A stretch of DNA of 31,576 nt, from IMG/VR virus record IMGVR_UViG_3300032293_000203, positions 1 to 31,576 of that record; one strand, written 5' to 3'. Numbering within the stretch: the stretch's first letter is position 1; each line of letters begins with the position of its first letter. The notes beneath the pieces were generated by a model that worked only from the letters and a program-made list of their open reading frames with translations, was not told where the DNA came from and searched no databases. Origin of the DNA: a virus. The position numbers and the translations under genes are program-made. Shown one piece after another: positions 1 through 7,200 of the stretch.

Positions 1-9
1 ATCACTACA

Positions 10-819
10 ATGTGTAAGCTTCTCTTCCTCACGGGCCACAAGCCCTCCCAGCGTAACTCCATCATCCGCCACGCTTGGCGCTATTTCGAGCGCACTGGCG
101 AACGCGATGGCTTCGGCGCAGCGTGGATTTCACGATCTGGCAAGCTCGCCCACATCCGCTCATCCAACCCGCTCCTGACCAATCGCCTCACCGAATGGTC
201 GGAAGGCTGGCACGACCAAGTGGGCTACAACGAGCCCTCCGATGGCTCCGCCCTCATCATTCACGGGCGGAAGGCCACTTGTGGCAAGTCCCTCAACAAC
301 ACGCATCCAATGCTAGACGTAGAGCAAGCTCTCGTCCACAACGGCATCGTTGAGTCGGACGACTACAAGAACTCGTCCACCACCTGTGACTCGGAGCTTC
401 TCCTCCGCGCCATGCAGGACAAGGGCACGGCAGGCCTTGCCTCCATCGAAGGCTACTTCGCCTTCGCCCTCCTCGATGCCAAGGCCAAGCGCCTCACCAT
501 CGTCAAGGACGACCAAGCCAGCCTAGTCTCCGCCCGCATCCCGGGCTATGGCTACGCATTCGGCACCACTAGGGAAGCCGTAGCTTGCGCCACACCCCTC
601 GATTCATCCCCAGTCAAGGACTTCACCGCCCTTGAGTGGTCCACCCGCAAGCCCCACCGTCCCTTGTCCATCTCCAACTTCACCAAGAAGGAGAAGGTAT
701 ACATTGCGCCTCAGTCCACCAACTGGCGCAGCTCCAAGGAATACTACGGGTCCATCGAACGCACCAACGGCAGCACCCATCACAACGCCGCATCGTACAA
801 CGACCTGTTCAATCAATGA
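10..819 (+). CDS. Class II glutamine amidotransferase (Ntn-hydrolase domain)
   Basis: A 269-residue stand-alone GATase type 2 domain, which releases ammonia from glutamine for an acceptor. Visible family signatures are the catalytic Cys2 exposed after Met removal (MCKLLFLTGHK), the glutamine-binding HGR at 85-87, THP at 98-100, the oxyanion-hole HNG at 110-112, CDSE at 126-129 and an IEGYFAFALLD strand near 146-155. All key residues are present, so it is probably active. It lacks the synthetase or isomerase domain found in GlmS, PurF or AsnB, so the ammonia acceptor is unknown and must lie on another protein or another part of the genome. The ATG at 10 directly precedes the essential Cys. It overlaps the next gene by ATGA. 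Class is confident; substrate is not. Confidence 0.88.
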   Translation: MCKLLFLTGHKPSQRNSIIRHAWRYFERTGERDGFGAAWISRSGKLAHIRSSNPLLTNRLTEWSEGWHDQVGYNEPSDGSALIIHGRKATCGKSLNNTHPMLDVEQALVHNGIVESDDYKNSSTTCDSELLLRAMQDKGTAGLASIEGYFAFALLDAKAKRLTIVKDDQASLVSARIPGYGYAFGTTREAVACATPLDSSPVKDFTALEWSTRKPHRPLSISNFTKKEKVYIAPQSTNWRSSKEYYGSIERTNGSTHHNAASYNDLFNQ

Positions 820-977
820 AGCACAACCTACTCGGCGGCTTTGCCGACTTCGCCCTAGGAGCCCTAGCCGCCCTGCTCACCATCTGTAGCGTTCTGCTCT
901 ACCTCATCCTCTACGGCGGGCCTGACAAGCCCACCCGACCCAAGCCCAAAAAGGGGCACGAGGACTCACAGCAATAG
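816..977 (+). CDS. Small single-pass membrane protein
   Basis: A 53-residue protein starting at an ATG that overlaps the amidotransferase stop (ATGA), implying coupled translation. Residues about 9-34 form one long hydrophobic helix (LTICSVLLYLILYGG is its core), followed by a Pro/Lys-rich, charged tail (KPTRPKPKKGHEDSQQ). It is the last gene before an intrinsic terminator. I do not recognise a family. Its size and shape would fit a pinholin, a spanin-like or a superinfection-related membrane protein, but nothing in the sequence chooses between these. Confidence 0.6.
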   Translation: MKHNLLGGFADFALGALAALLTICSVLLYLILYGGPDKPTRPKPKKGHEDSQQ

Positions 978-1006
978 GTTAGCCCTCACATATCCCTCGC
1001 ACACGC

Positions 1007-1037
1007 AAGCCCTAGGCTCACCCCCTAGGGCTTTTTT
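1007..1037 (+). terminator. Intrinsic terminator after the amidotransferase operon
   Basis: AGCCCTAGG (1008-1016) pairs perfectly with CCTAGGGCT (1024-1032) across a 7-nt loop, and the arm runs straight into a T6 tract (1032-1037). It ends the transcription unit at 10-977 and insulates it from the terminase operon. Confidence 0.9.
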
Positions 1038-1217
1038 GTTGCCCACGAATCGAGAGCGAGCCAGAGGCTCGCAGTAATCACCTGTTCCCTCCCAAGGTGC
1101 TCGTTCAGTAGGTGGGGGGGAGGGGGCTGCCCGCCCCTTCGGGGCGTCCAGACCATTGGGTCCGCCCAGTCGGTTCAAAAAAATTTACACAGTCGCCCGG
1201 TAACGGAAGGAGTTCCT

Positions 1218-1304
1218 GTGGGTTTCCCGGGGATTAAAAGGAGTAGGGGACGGGGGGAAGGCACCAAAGGTTACGCTGGTTTAGTAGAAAGATTCCATTT
1301 ATGA
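1218..1304 (+). CDS. Possible 28-residue basic leader peptide
   Basis: A strong Shine-Dalgarno AAGGAG (1207-1212) lies 5 nt before a GTG that opens a 28-codon frame ending in TGA at 1302-1304, just before the terminase small subunit. The peptide is Arg/Lys/Gly-rich. The ribosome site is one of the best in the window, which is the only reason to list it. It could be a leader peptide or chance in purine-rich DNA. Confidence 0.2.
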   Translation: MGFPGIKRSRGRGEGTKGYAGLVERFHL

Positions 1305-1320
1305 TTTATGGATGTAGATG

Positions 1321-1350
1321 TTGACAAAACTGGGCAGTATTCCCTACACA
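1321..1350 (+). promoter_or_regulatory. Candidate sigma70-like promoter for the terminase operon
   Basis: A perfect -35 hexamer TTGACA (1321-1326) is followed after 18 nt by TACACA (1345-1350), a poor -10. The ATG at 1356 lies 5 nt downstream, so a transcript from here would be nearly leaderless. This favours the start at 1356 over the in-frame ATG at 1308. Confidence 0.35.
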
Positions 1351-1355
1351 GGGGT

Positions 1356-1901
1356 ATGGGTGAACGAGCTGCCATAAGGAAGGAAGTGGCCAAGGCCATA
1401 GTGGCGGCTGGGGAGAATGGCCGTAGCATTGAGGCGCGTCAGCCTGAGCGGGCGGCTAGGTTGTTGGAGTTGATGGCTGAGGGTAGGAGCTGGAAGAGCA
1501 TTGTGCGTGACGAGGGGGTGGATTGGTACACGCTGGTGGGCCTGCGGGCTCGGCATAAGGGCTTGATAGAGAAGCGGAAGGAGATTGTGGCGCAGGATGC
1601 GATGGAGTTGATTGAGGGGGCGAGGATGCTTCAGCAGGAGAAGATGAAGATGCTGGCGGAGGATGAGGGGGCGCTCAAGCGAGTGAATATCAGGGACTTG
1701 GCTATGAGCTACGGCATTTATGCCGATAAGTTCTTTATGGCCACGGACGGCAATCGGGTGACGATTGAGCACAAGGGTGGGGCTCCTTCGATTGAGGATG
1801 CCCGTAAGGCAATTGAGGAGGCTAGGGCCAAGCTCAGGGCTGACGCTTTGGAAGTTGTAACCAAGAACGTAACCAATGAATCACCTAGTAGCGGGAGTTA
1901 A
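1356..1901 (+). CDS. terS: Putative terminase small subunit
   Basis: A 181-residue, highly charged, mostly helical protein encoded just upstream of the large terminase. Residues about 42-68 (EGRSWKSIVRDEGV then WYTLVGLRARHK) look like a helix-turn-helix DNA-binding unit, followed by a long helical oligomerisation-like segment and a charged C-terminus, the usual order for TerS. It would recognise phage DNA and load it onto TerL. An in-frame ATG at 1308 would add 16 residues, but that segment has AT-rich third positions unlike the rest and covers the TTGACA box, so I chose 1356. The assignment rests on position and architecture, not on a diagnostic motif. Confidence 0.6.
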   Translation: MGERAAIRKEVAKAIVAAGENGRSIEARQPERAARLLELMAEGRSWKSIVRDEGVDWYTLVGLRARHKGLIEKRKEIVAQDAMELIEGARMLQQEKMKMLAEDEGALKRVNIRDLAMSYGIYADKFFMATDGNRVTIEHKGGAPSIEDARKAIEEARAKLRADALEVVTKNVTNESPSSGS

Positions 1902-1911
1902 GAGCTTGGCA

Positions 1912-2643
1912 ATGTGGGACCAGTGGCAGCAGAAGGTTGCTGACGCTGGAGACCAGTATGCGAAGAGCCCTGTCTTTGTGGAGCAGGACAGCCAGAGGCC
2001 CGAGGAGTTTGAGGAGGTGGCCAACTGGATTGATGGCTGGGACGAACCTCCGTTCGACTTCTATGGCCGGTTGCGGGATGTCAACCACGGCGCTAGGCCT
2101 GTGCCCACCAGTGCGTTTTGCCACGTTACTCGTCAGTGGCTAGACTCCAACACTGAGCTTTGGTTTCTGAACAAGCACGGGCTGCTTAGGCGCAACTTCT
2201 TGGACATTGGAGCTGGGTATGGGCGGCTGGCCGTGAGTGCGTCCCCCTACGTCAGGGACTACTGGTGCACGGATGGGGTGGAGGTGAGTCAGCAAGTCTG
2301 TCGGATGTACGTTAAAACGTACGTCCACACTGAAAACGTTCAAGTAATGAGTCCTGAGCAGCTCTTGGAGCAGAAGCCCTTGCTGGATGTGGCGGTGAAC
2401 ATCCATAGCTGGAATGAGTGCTCGCTGCATTCTATTGCTTGCTGGCTGGAGATATTGAAGCTGCTCAAGGTGCCGTTCCTGTTCACGGTGAGTCACGGGC
2501 AACTAGCCAACAACAACGCCTATCTCTGCCATCAGGACGGCCACCCCTCCTACCTGCCCCTCTTGCAGGACAAGTATGATTTGGTGGAGGAACTGACGCT
2601 TGGGATGTCCTGCCACCCCTACGCTTTGTGGAAGGCTAAATGA
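1912..2643 (+). CDS. SAM-dependent methyltransferase (class I)
   Basis: A 243-residue protein with a classic Rossmann motif I, FLDIGAGYGRL, about 95 residues in, and a later strand LLDVAVNIHSWNE resembling the motif IV region, followed by a helix and FLFTVSHG. No DNA-methylase catalytic motif (DPPY, NPPY or PCQ) is seen, so a small-molecule, sugar or protein target is more likely than DNA. The start at ATG 1912 has AAGAG 7 nt upstream; an in-frame ATG at 1876 without a good ribosome site would overlap TerS by 26 nt. It sits between the two terminase genes and ends in an ATGA overlap with TerL, so it is co-translated with the packaging motor. The target is unknown. Confidence 0.75.
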   Translation: MWDQWQQKVADAGDQYAKSPVFVEQDSQRPEEFEEVANWIDGWDEPPFDFYGRLRDVNHGARPVPTSAFCHVTRQWLDSNTELWFLNKHGLLRRNFLDIGAGYGRLAVSASPYVRDYWCTDGVEVSQQVCRMYVKTYVHTENVQVMSPEQLLEQKPLLDVAVNIHSWNECSLHSIACWLEILKLLKVPFLFTVSHGQLANNNAYLCHQDGHPSYLPLLQDKYDLVEELTLGMSCHPYALWKAK

Positions 2644-4253
2644 GCCTAGTTTGGCAGAAGCACGAAATTCTCAAGGCCCCCTCCGACAAGGAGTTGGTCC
2701 AGATGGAGCCCGAGGATGTCCTCAAGCTCCACGAGCTTTACCATTCGGCCATCGCCAATAGCAGGCGCGATCCCTACCGTTATGGGTGGGACCTGCCCCA
2801 CTGGAAGAAGGCGGAGGAGATGCTGGCTAGGCGCAAGACGCTGCTCCTGCTAGGGGCCAACCGTAGCGGCAAGACAATGTTTGGGGCCAAGACGGTGGTG
2901 AAGGCGGCGCTGGAGAACGAGGAGAGCCTCCTGTATTGCTTCAGCCAGAATCAGGAGACTTCCATTCTGGTGCAGCAGAGTGCCGTCTACACCTACCTGC
3001 CGCTAGAGCTGAAGAAGAAGGCTACGGAGGAAACCCACTACATCAGCTATTCGATGCAGAATGGCTTTGCTGGGAACAGCTTGGTGCTGCCCAACCGTAG
3101 CCGCATCATCTTCAAGACGTACAGCCAGTATCAGCAGAACCAAACCATCCTTGAGGGTATGGAGCTGGGGAGCCTGAGCCCCAAGTGGACGAACGTCGGG
3201 GCGTGGTGCGACGAATACCTGATGGGGATGGAGATGCTGGACCGGCTCTACTTGCGTTTGGCCACCCGTGGGTCTAAGCTCCTGTTGACGTTCACTCCCA
3301 AGGACGGGACGACGGAGACGGTGCGCTACTACTTGGATGGGGCAAAGACCATCGAGTCGAGGCGGGCTGAGCTGCTGCGGAACATCGAGGTGCCCTACCT
3401 TCAGGAGAACGAGCCCAAGAACACAGGCATCGTCTACTTCCACAGCAAGGACAACCCTTGGTCTGGGTATGCCAGCATTGCCGAGCAGTGTAAGGCAAAG
3501 GGCGACGACGCCTACACGCTCACTGCGGCCTATGGCGTGCCCACCAAGACGCTCACCACACGCTTCCCGGGCTTCTCCCTTGAGGTGAACGTCATTGAAC
3601 CGGAGAAGATACCCAAGAAGGACTGCACCCACTATATGGTGCTAGACCCTGCGGGGCGCAAAAACTGGTTTATGTGCTGGATTGTGGTCGATCCCAGCGA
3701 CACTTGGTACGTGGTGGCTGAGTGGCCCGACATCAATGTGGGTGAGTGGGCTGAAATGCGGGGCGGAAAGTGGATGAATGGCCCCGGTGCCAAGGGCTTG
3801 GGGTATGGGATAGGCGACTATGTGGCCCTGATTGGCCAGATTGAGCAGGACTTGGGGCTGAAGCCCCTTGAAAGACTCATCGACCCCCGCCTAGGTGCCC
3901 AAAAGTACCAAACCCAGAACGGCGCGTCGTCCATCATCGAGGATTTGAGCGACAATGCGTTGGTGTTTGTGCCCGCACCGGGGTTGGACATCGAGGATGG
4001 GCTTCAGGCGCTGCAAACCAAGATGGCTTACGACCGCAAGAAGCCGATGGACAGCGTCAACCGGCCCCGCATCTACATCAGCAACCGCTGTCAGAACATC
4101 ATCACGGCCATTCAGGAGTATACGGCTGAGGGCGGGCTGGATGAGGCGTGGAAAGACCCCGTGGATGTCCTCCGGTATGCTGCCATAGCCGACATTAGGC
4201 ACATTTCCCCCGGCCAGATGGCCATAACCCGCCCTAAGAATGCATTCTACTAA
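2640..4253 (+). CDS. terL: Terminase large subunit (ATPase-nuclease)
   Basis: A 537-residue DNA-packaging motor. The N-terminal ATPase has Walker A GANRSGKT (72-79), Walker B ending VGAWCDE (186-192) and a coupling segment LLLTFTP (214-220). The C-terminal RNase H-like nuclease shows acidic residues in YMVLDPAG (D336), LIDPRLG (D415) and KDPVDVLRYAA (D507/D509). Length and domain order are normal for the family. It docks on the portal, translocates DNA into the prohead and cuts concatemers. It starts by ATGA overlap with the methyltransferase, and its last 14 nt overlap the next gene. Confidence 0.95.
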   Translation: MSLVWQKHEILKAPSDKELVQMEPEDVLKLHELYHSAIANSRRDPYRYGWDLPHWKKAEEMLARRKTLLLLGANRSGKTMFGAKTVVKAALENEESLLYCFSQNQETSILVQQSAVYTYLPLELKKKATEETHYISYSMQNGFAGNSLVLPNRSRIIFKTYSQYQQNQTILEGMELGSLSPKWTNVGAWCDEYLMGMEMLDRLYLRLATRGSKLLLTFTPKDGTTETVRYYLDGAKTIESRRAELLRNIEVPYLQENEPKNTGIVYFHSKDNPWSGYASIAEQCKAKGDDAYTLTAAYGVPTKTLTTRFPGFSLEVNVIEPEKIPKKDCTHYMVLDPAGRKNWFMCWIVVDPSDTWYVVAEWPDINVGEWAEMRGGKWMNGPGAKGLGYGIGDYVALIGQIEQDLGLKPLERLIDPRLGAQKYQTQNGASSIIEDLSDNALVFVPAPGLDIEDGLQALQTKMAYDRKKPMDSVNRPRIYISNRCQNIITAIQEYTAEGGLDEAWKDPVDVLRYAAIADIRHISPGQMAITRPKNAFY

Positions 4254-4638
4254 CCTAGTGTCCTTTAAGGACCTCGCGGACGAGCTGAAGATCACTCGTT
4301 TTGAGCTTGCTCGCATCCGAGACGAGAAGTTGGCCCCTGACGAGCACGCAACCATCGACGGCAAGAAGTGGTTTACACGCGCAGGGGCGGACAAGGTACG
4401 ATTGGCCTTAGCTGTGCCTTTGGCGGTGCCTAAGCGCATCCGTGTACGCGCCGTCAAGGCGGCTCCCAACCCACATTGGATTTACTGCATCCCCGAAACG
4501 GGCCTTGGAGAGAAGGTGTTGGTGGCCGTCAAACCCAGTTGGTGTGATAGGCTGGTTGGCAAGCTAATCAACGTAGATGTCATTGAAGACGCCAACGGTG
4601 GAAAATCATACCGACACGAAGCTCTTGGCGGGCGTTGA
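4240..4638 (+). CDS. Small protein with N-terminal winged-helix-like segment
   Basis: A 132-residue protein whose first ~50 residues (VSFKDLADELKITRFELARI then KKWFTRAGADKVR) resemble the helix-turn-helix of MerR/excisionase-type proteins: a helix, a turn, then a wing ending in an aromatic residue. The C-terminal half (WIYCIPETGLGEKVLVAVKP) looks beta-rich and is unrecognised. It overlaps the TerL 3' end by 14 nt and the next gene by about 60 nt. It could bind DNA or aid packaging, but its function is not known. Confidence 0.65.
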   Translation: MHSTNLVSFKDLADELKITRFELARIRDEKLAPDEHATIDGKKWFTRAGADKVRLALAVPLAVPKRIRVRAVKAAPNPHWIYCIPETGLGEKVLVAVKPSWCDRLVGKLINVDVIEDANGGKSYRHEALGGR

Positions 4639-4831
4639 CCCGACCCTAAATCCGGCGTGGCAAGCCGAGCAGATGGACCGTCTGCTCGGGTTTGAAATCC
4701 TCACGCGGACCCTGAGCGCCTGCTATCAGCCGATTGCCCCTGAGCTTCTGGCCGACAAGGTGGGTGCCAACAAGTCTTTCAGCAACAAAATCATAGTCGG
4801 ACTTCAGCGCAAGCTACGCCCACAGGAATGA
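4577..4831 (+). CDS. Small hypothetical protein coupled to portal
   Basis: An 84-residue frame that fills the gap between the HTH-like protein and the portal and ends in an ATGA overlap with the portal start, good evidence that it is translated. The ATG at 4577 gives a 62-nt overlap with the previous gene. In-frame GTG (4598) and TTG (4625) codons are alternatives, so the start is uncertain. Residues LNPAWQAEQMDRLLGFEILTR followed by a helical C-terminus suggest a compact helical protein. No family recognised. Confidence 0.6.
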   Translation: MSLKTPTVENHTDTKLLAGVDPTLNPAWQAEQMDRLLGFEILTRTLSACYQPIAPELLADKVGANKSFSNKIIVGLQRKLRPQE

Positions 4832-6903
4832 ATACGAACACCACCGAGGCCCTCACCTACGTCGGCAAGCAGCCTGACGTTCTTGCCCTGAAGACCGCCT
4901 ATGACCGGACGGTGAACGACTTGGCTTGGTATCTTAGCTCCACCCGTGACAGCTTCGACTACCGCCGTTGCATCTGGCCCAACAAAGCCAAGGACCTCCG
5001 TAAGTGGGGACCCGAAGCCTTCCCGTTTGAAGGCGCGTCGGACACCGAGGTGCCCCTCATCAACAACTTCATCAATACTTACGTTGCGCTGTGTATGTCG
5101 GCGCTCTCGCGGGCGAACATCCGCGCCTACCCCGTAGAGGTGAGTGACCTCGGGCGTGCTCGGGTGACATCCGCGTTCCTGAAGTGGATGGTGAGTAGCT
5201 ACATCCCCGACTTCAAGCGGCAGATGGAGCTGGGGGCCAACTACCTGTTTGAGCGTGGGATTATGGTGACCTACGTGGGCTGGAAGAAGGAGGACCGCAC
5301 GTTTATGCAGCGGCTCGACCTCCAGCAGATCGCGCAGATGAGCCCCGATATGGCCAACCTCATCATTGAGGGGAAGGCCGACGAGCAGATTGCCACGCTC
5401 TTCACGCAGCAGTTCAAGGGCGTCACCCTGAAGAAGGCCAAGGTGGCCGTGAAGAAGCTGCGGGATACGGGCAGCGCGGAGTTGTCCGTGGTGCGTCAGT
5501 CGATTAACGCGCCGTGCACGATGGCTTGTGCGCCTGACGGGGACGTATTCTTCCCGGCCTACACCACTGACTACCAGCGTGCCCCGTATTGCTTCTTCCG
5601 CGTCCTGCACACGGCTCAGGAGCTGCACAACAAGGTGGCGACGGAGGGCTGGGACGAGGAGTGGGTGGACCACGTAACGGCCACGCAGCCCGTCAGCATC
5701 GACCTCACTGATCCTCGGACGAACACCCAAACCAACCGCTCGGCGCAGGAGATGACGAACGAGTTGTACGAGGTGATCTACGCCTACCAGCGGATGGTGG
5801 ACAAGGAGGAGAACGCGCAGGGCATCTATTGCACGGTATTCCATCAGCGTTACACGGGGCGTTCGGATGAGCCCAAGTATGCCAAGTTTGAGCTGATGAA
5901 CGGCTACGATGACTACCCGTTCGTCGTCACCAAACTGTTTGAGGACAACAAGCGCCTGTACGAGCTGGCTACGGTGCCTGAGCAGCTCATTGGCCTTCAG
6001 TGGCAGATTAAGGGCGAGCGTGACAGTCGTTCAGACCGGAACAGTATGGCCACGATTCCGCCGCTGCTCTATCCGGTGACGGGCCAGCCGCCCACGGACT
6101 ACGGCCCCGCTGCCCGCATCCCCTACCGCCGGATGGGCGAGATTCAGTTTGGCCCTACGCCTCCGTTCAACCCCGGCTCCGTGGAGCTGGAGAACACGAT
6201 GATGCAGCAGGCCAACAGCATTATGGGTCTCGACCACGAGAACCCGATGAGCCGCATCCGTCAGCAGCACTTCGTGGACAAGTTCCTGACGCACGTTCGG
6301 GACGTTATGCGTCTGGCCTTCAAGTGCTATCAGCGCTTCGGCCCCGAGGAAGTGTTCTTCCGCGTCACGGGCGTGTCCGATCCGCAACGCTTCTCGCGTG
6401 GCGACCCGAATGAGAACTTCGACATCGTGGTCAACTACGACGTTCTCTCCGCTGACCCCGAGAACCTTGAGACGCAACTGAACCAGTTTGTCAGCCTCGT
6501 TCAGTTTGACCGCAACGGGCGGATTAATATGGACCGACTGCTGGAGGCGATGGCCTCGTCCATCAACCCCGTGTTGGCCGATGCCGTGCTCCAGCCTGCC
6601 GAGGAGTCACAGCAGCAGATTGTGAAGCAGGTGACGGACGACCTGTCCAAAATCTACGCCGGCATCGAGGTGGGTGCTCGACCCAATGGTGCTCAGGTGG
6701 CGATGCAAACCATCCAGCAGTATATGCAGCAGCCGGACGTTATGCAACGCTTCCAGCAGGACGAGGCGTTCAAGACCCGTCTGGAGAAGTATATGCAGCA
6801 GTACCAGTTCCAGATGCAGCAGATGCAGAACGCCCAGATTGGGCGGATTGGTACGGCCCCAGCCCAGATGGGTGAGGTCCAGACTCAGGGCCTTACAGCC
6901 TGA
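4828..6903 (+). CDS. Portal protein (podovirus-type)
   Basis: A 691-residue protein between TerL and the scaffold, of the size usual for podoviral portals. The N-terminus has a long helical region followed by a domain with FPFEGASDTEVPLINNFINT, and the middle has ERGIMVTYVGWKKEDR, a pattern typical of portal wings. The last ~75 residues are extremely Gln/Met-rich (QQYMQQ and QFQMQQMQN), as often seen in portal barrel or crown helices. As a dodecamer it would form the DNA entry channel, nucleate the prohead and bind the terminase. The start ATG overlaps the previous stop (ATGA). Its 3' end overlaps a convergent minus-strand gene by 11 nt. Confidence 0.85.
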   Translation: MNTNTTEALTYVGKQPDVLALKTAYDRTVNDLAWYLSSTRDSFDYRRCIWPNKAKDLRKWGPEAFPFEGASDTEVPLINNFINTYVALCMSALSRANIRAYPVEVSDLGRARVTSAFLKWMVSSYIPDFKRQMELGANYLFERGIMVTYVGWKKEDRTFMQRLDLQQIAQMSPDMANLIIEGKADEQIATLFTQQFKGVTLKKAKVAVKKLRDTGSAELSVVRQSINAPCTMACAPDGDVFFPAYTTDYQRAPYCFFRVLHTAQELHNKVATEGWDEEWVDHVTATQPVSIDLTDPRTNTQTNRSAQEMTNELYEVIYAYQRMVDKEENAQGIYCTVFHQRYTGRSDEPKYAKFELMNGYDDYPFVVTKLFEDNKRLYELATVPEQLIGLQWQIKGERDSRSDRNSMATIPPLLYPVTGQPPTDYGPAARIPYRRMGEIQFGPTPPFNPGSVELENTMMQQANSIMGLDHENPMSRIRQQHFVDKFLTHVRDVMRLAFKCYQRFGPEEVFFRVTGVSDPQRFSRGDPNENFDIVVNYDVLSADPENLETQLNQFVSLVQFDRNGRINMDRLLEAMASSINPVLADAVLQPAEESQQQIVKQVTDDLSKIYAGIEVGARPNGAQVAMQTIQQYMQQPDVMQRFQQDEAFKTRLEKYMQQYQFQMQQMQNAQIGRIGTAPAQMGEVQTQGLTA

Positions 6904-7111
6904 GCGAGGCCCACTTAGCCTTCAACTCCTTGTATTTGCCTGCGCCGAGGACATCGTCCAAGGCGCAGATGCGTCCTGCAATCTGCTGCACCGAGTCCGT
7001 GGTGCGGTCGTGAAGCTGTCCAATCCAGCCTTCGCGCTGGGACTGAACGTCCTCCAAGAAGGCAAGGAAGTCCTCGTTGTTGTGGAGACGTTCTAGGCTT
7101 TTAGGGTCCAT
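6893..7111 (-). CDS. Small helical protein on the opposite strand
   Basis: A 72-residue frame read against the operon. The protein (SLERLHNNEDFLAFLEDVQS, REGWIGQLHD, then QQIAGRICALDDVL) is a believable amphipathic helical protein, with codon choice (GAC, CTC, CAG, ATC) like the neighbouring genes. The same interval has no credible + strand gene. It resembles small proteins with the pattern 'L..L..n.dF..fle.L..qre' often found near phage portal genes, a comparison from memory. Its stop lies inside the portal 3' end. The start codon sits in the loop of a perfect hairpin (7101-7118). Confidence 0.65.
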   Translation of the reverse strand: MDPKSLERLHNNEDFLAFLEDVQSQREGWIGQLHDRTTDSVQQIAGRICALDDVLGAGKYKELKAKWASLRL

Positions 7112-7118
7112 ACCCTAA
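7101..7118 (-). promoter_or_regulatory. Perfect hairpin with the start codon in its loop
   Basis: TTAGGGT (7101-7107) and ACCCTAA (7112-7118) are perfect reverse complements around a 4-nt loop CCAT, which read on the minus strand contains the ATG of the 72-residue gene. A further TAGGG copy lies at 7127-7131. No U-tract follows on either strand, so this is not a terminator. An operator or a translation-blocking hairpin are both possible. Confidence 0.5.
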
Positions 7119-7200
7119 GTGACGACTAGGGAGATTTTGGGTCAAGCATCAAAATCGTGTGTTAGCATCCCGCTCAATTCGCAGTCGCCAAGGCGCAAAG

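Larger units (their letters stand above)
1038..1355 (+). other. Structured, G-rich intergenic region upstream of terminase
   Basis: About 320 nt without a convincing long gene. It holds consecutive short inverted repeats: GCGAGCC/GGCTCGC (1056-1062/1066-1072, 3-nt loop), CACCT/AGGTG (1079-1083/1095-1099) and CGCCCC/GGGGCG (1132-1137/1141-1146). G-runs occur at 1114-1120, 1122-1126, 1229-1232, 1246-1249 and 1252-1257. A position just before the small terminase subunit is where many phages place the packaging recognition site (cos or pac), so that is one possible role; a structured RNA is another. Neither is shown by sequence alone. Confidence 0.45.

Noticed and set aside
966-1178. 70-residue minus-strand frame
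   Set aside because: It covers the intrinsic terminator and hairpins at 1007-1146 and has no coding-like composition.
7159-7200. Scaffold start at GTG 7159
   Set aside because: No ribosome site precedes it, and ATG 7201 has AAGGCG at suitable spacing.
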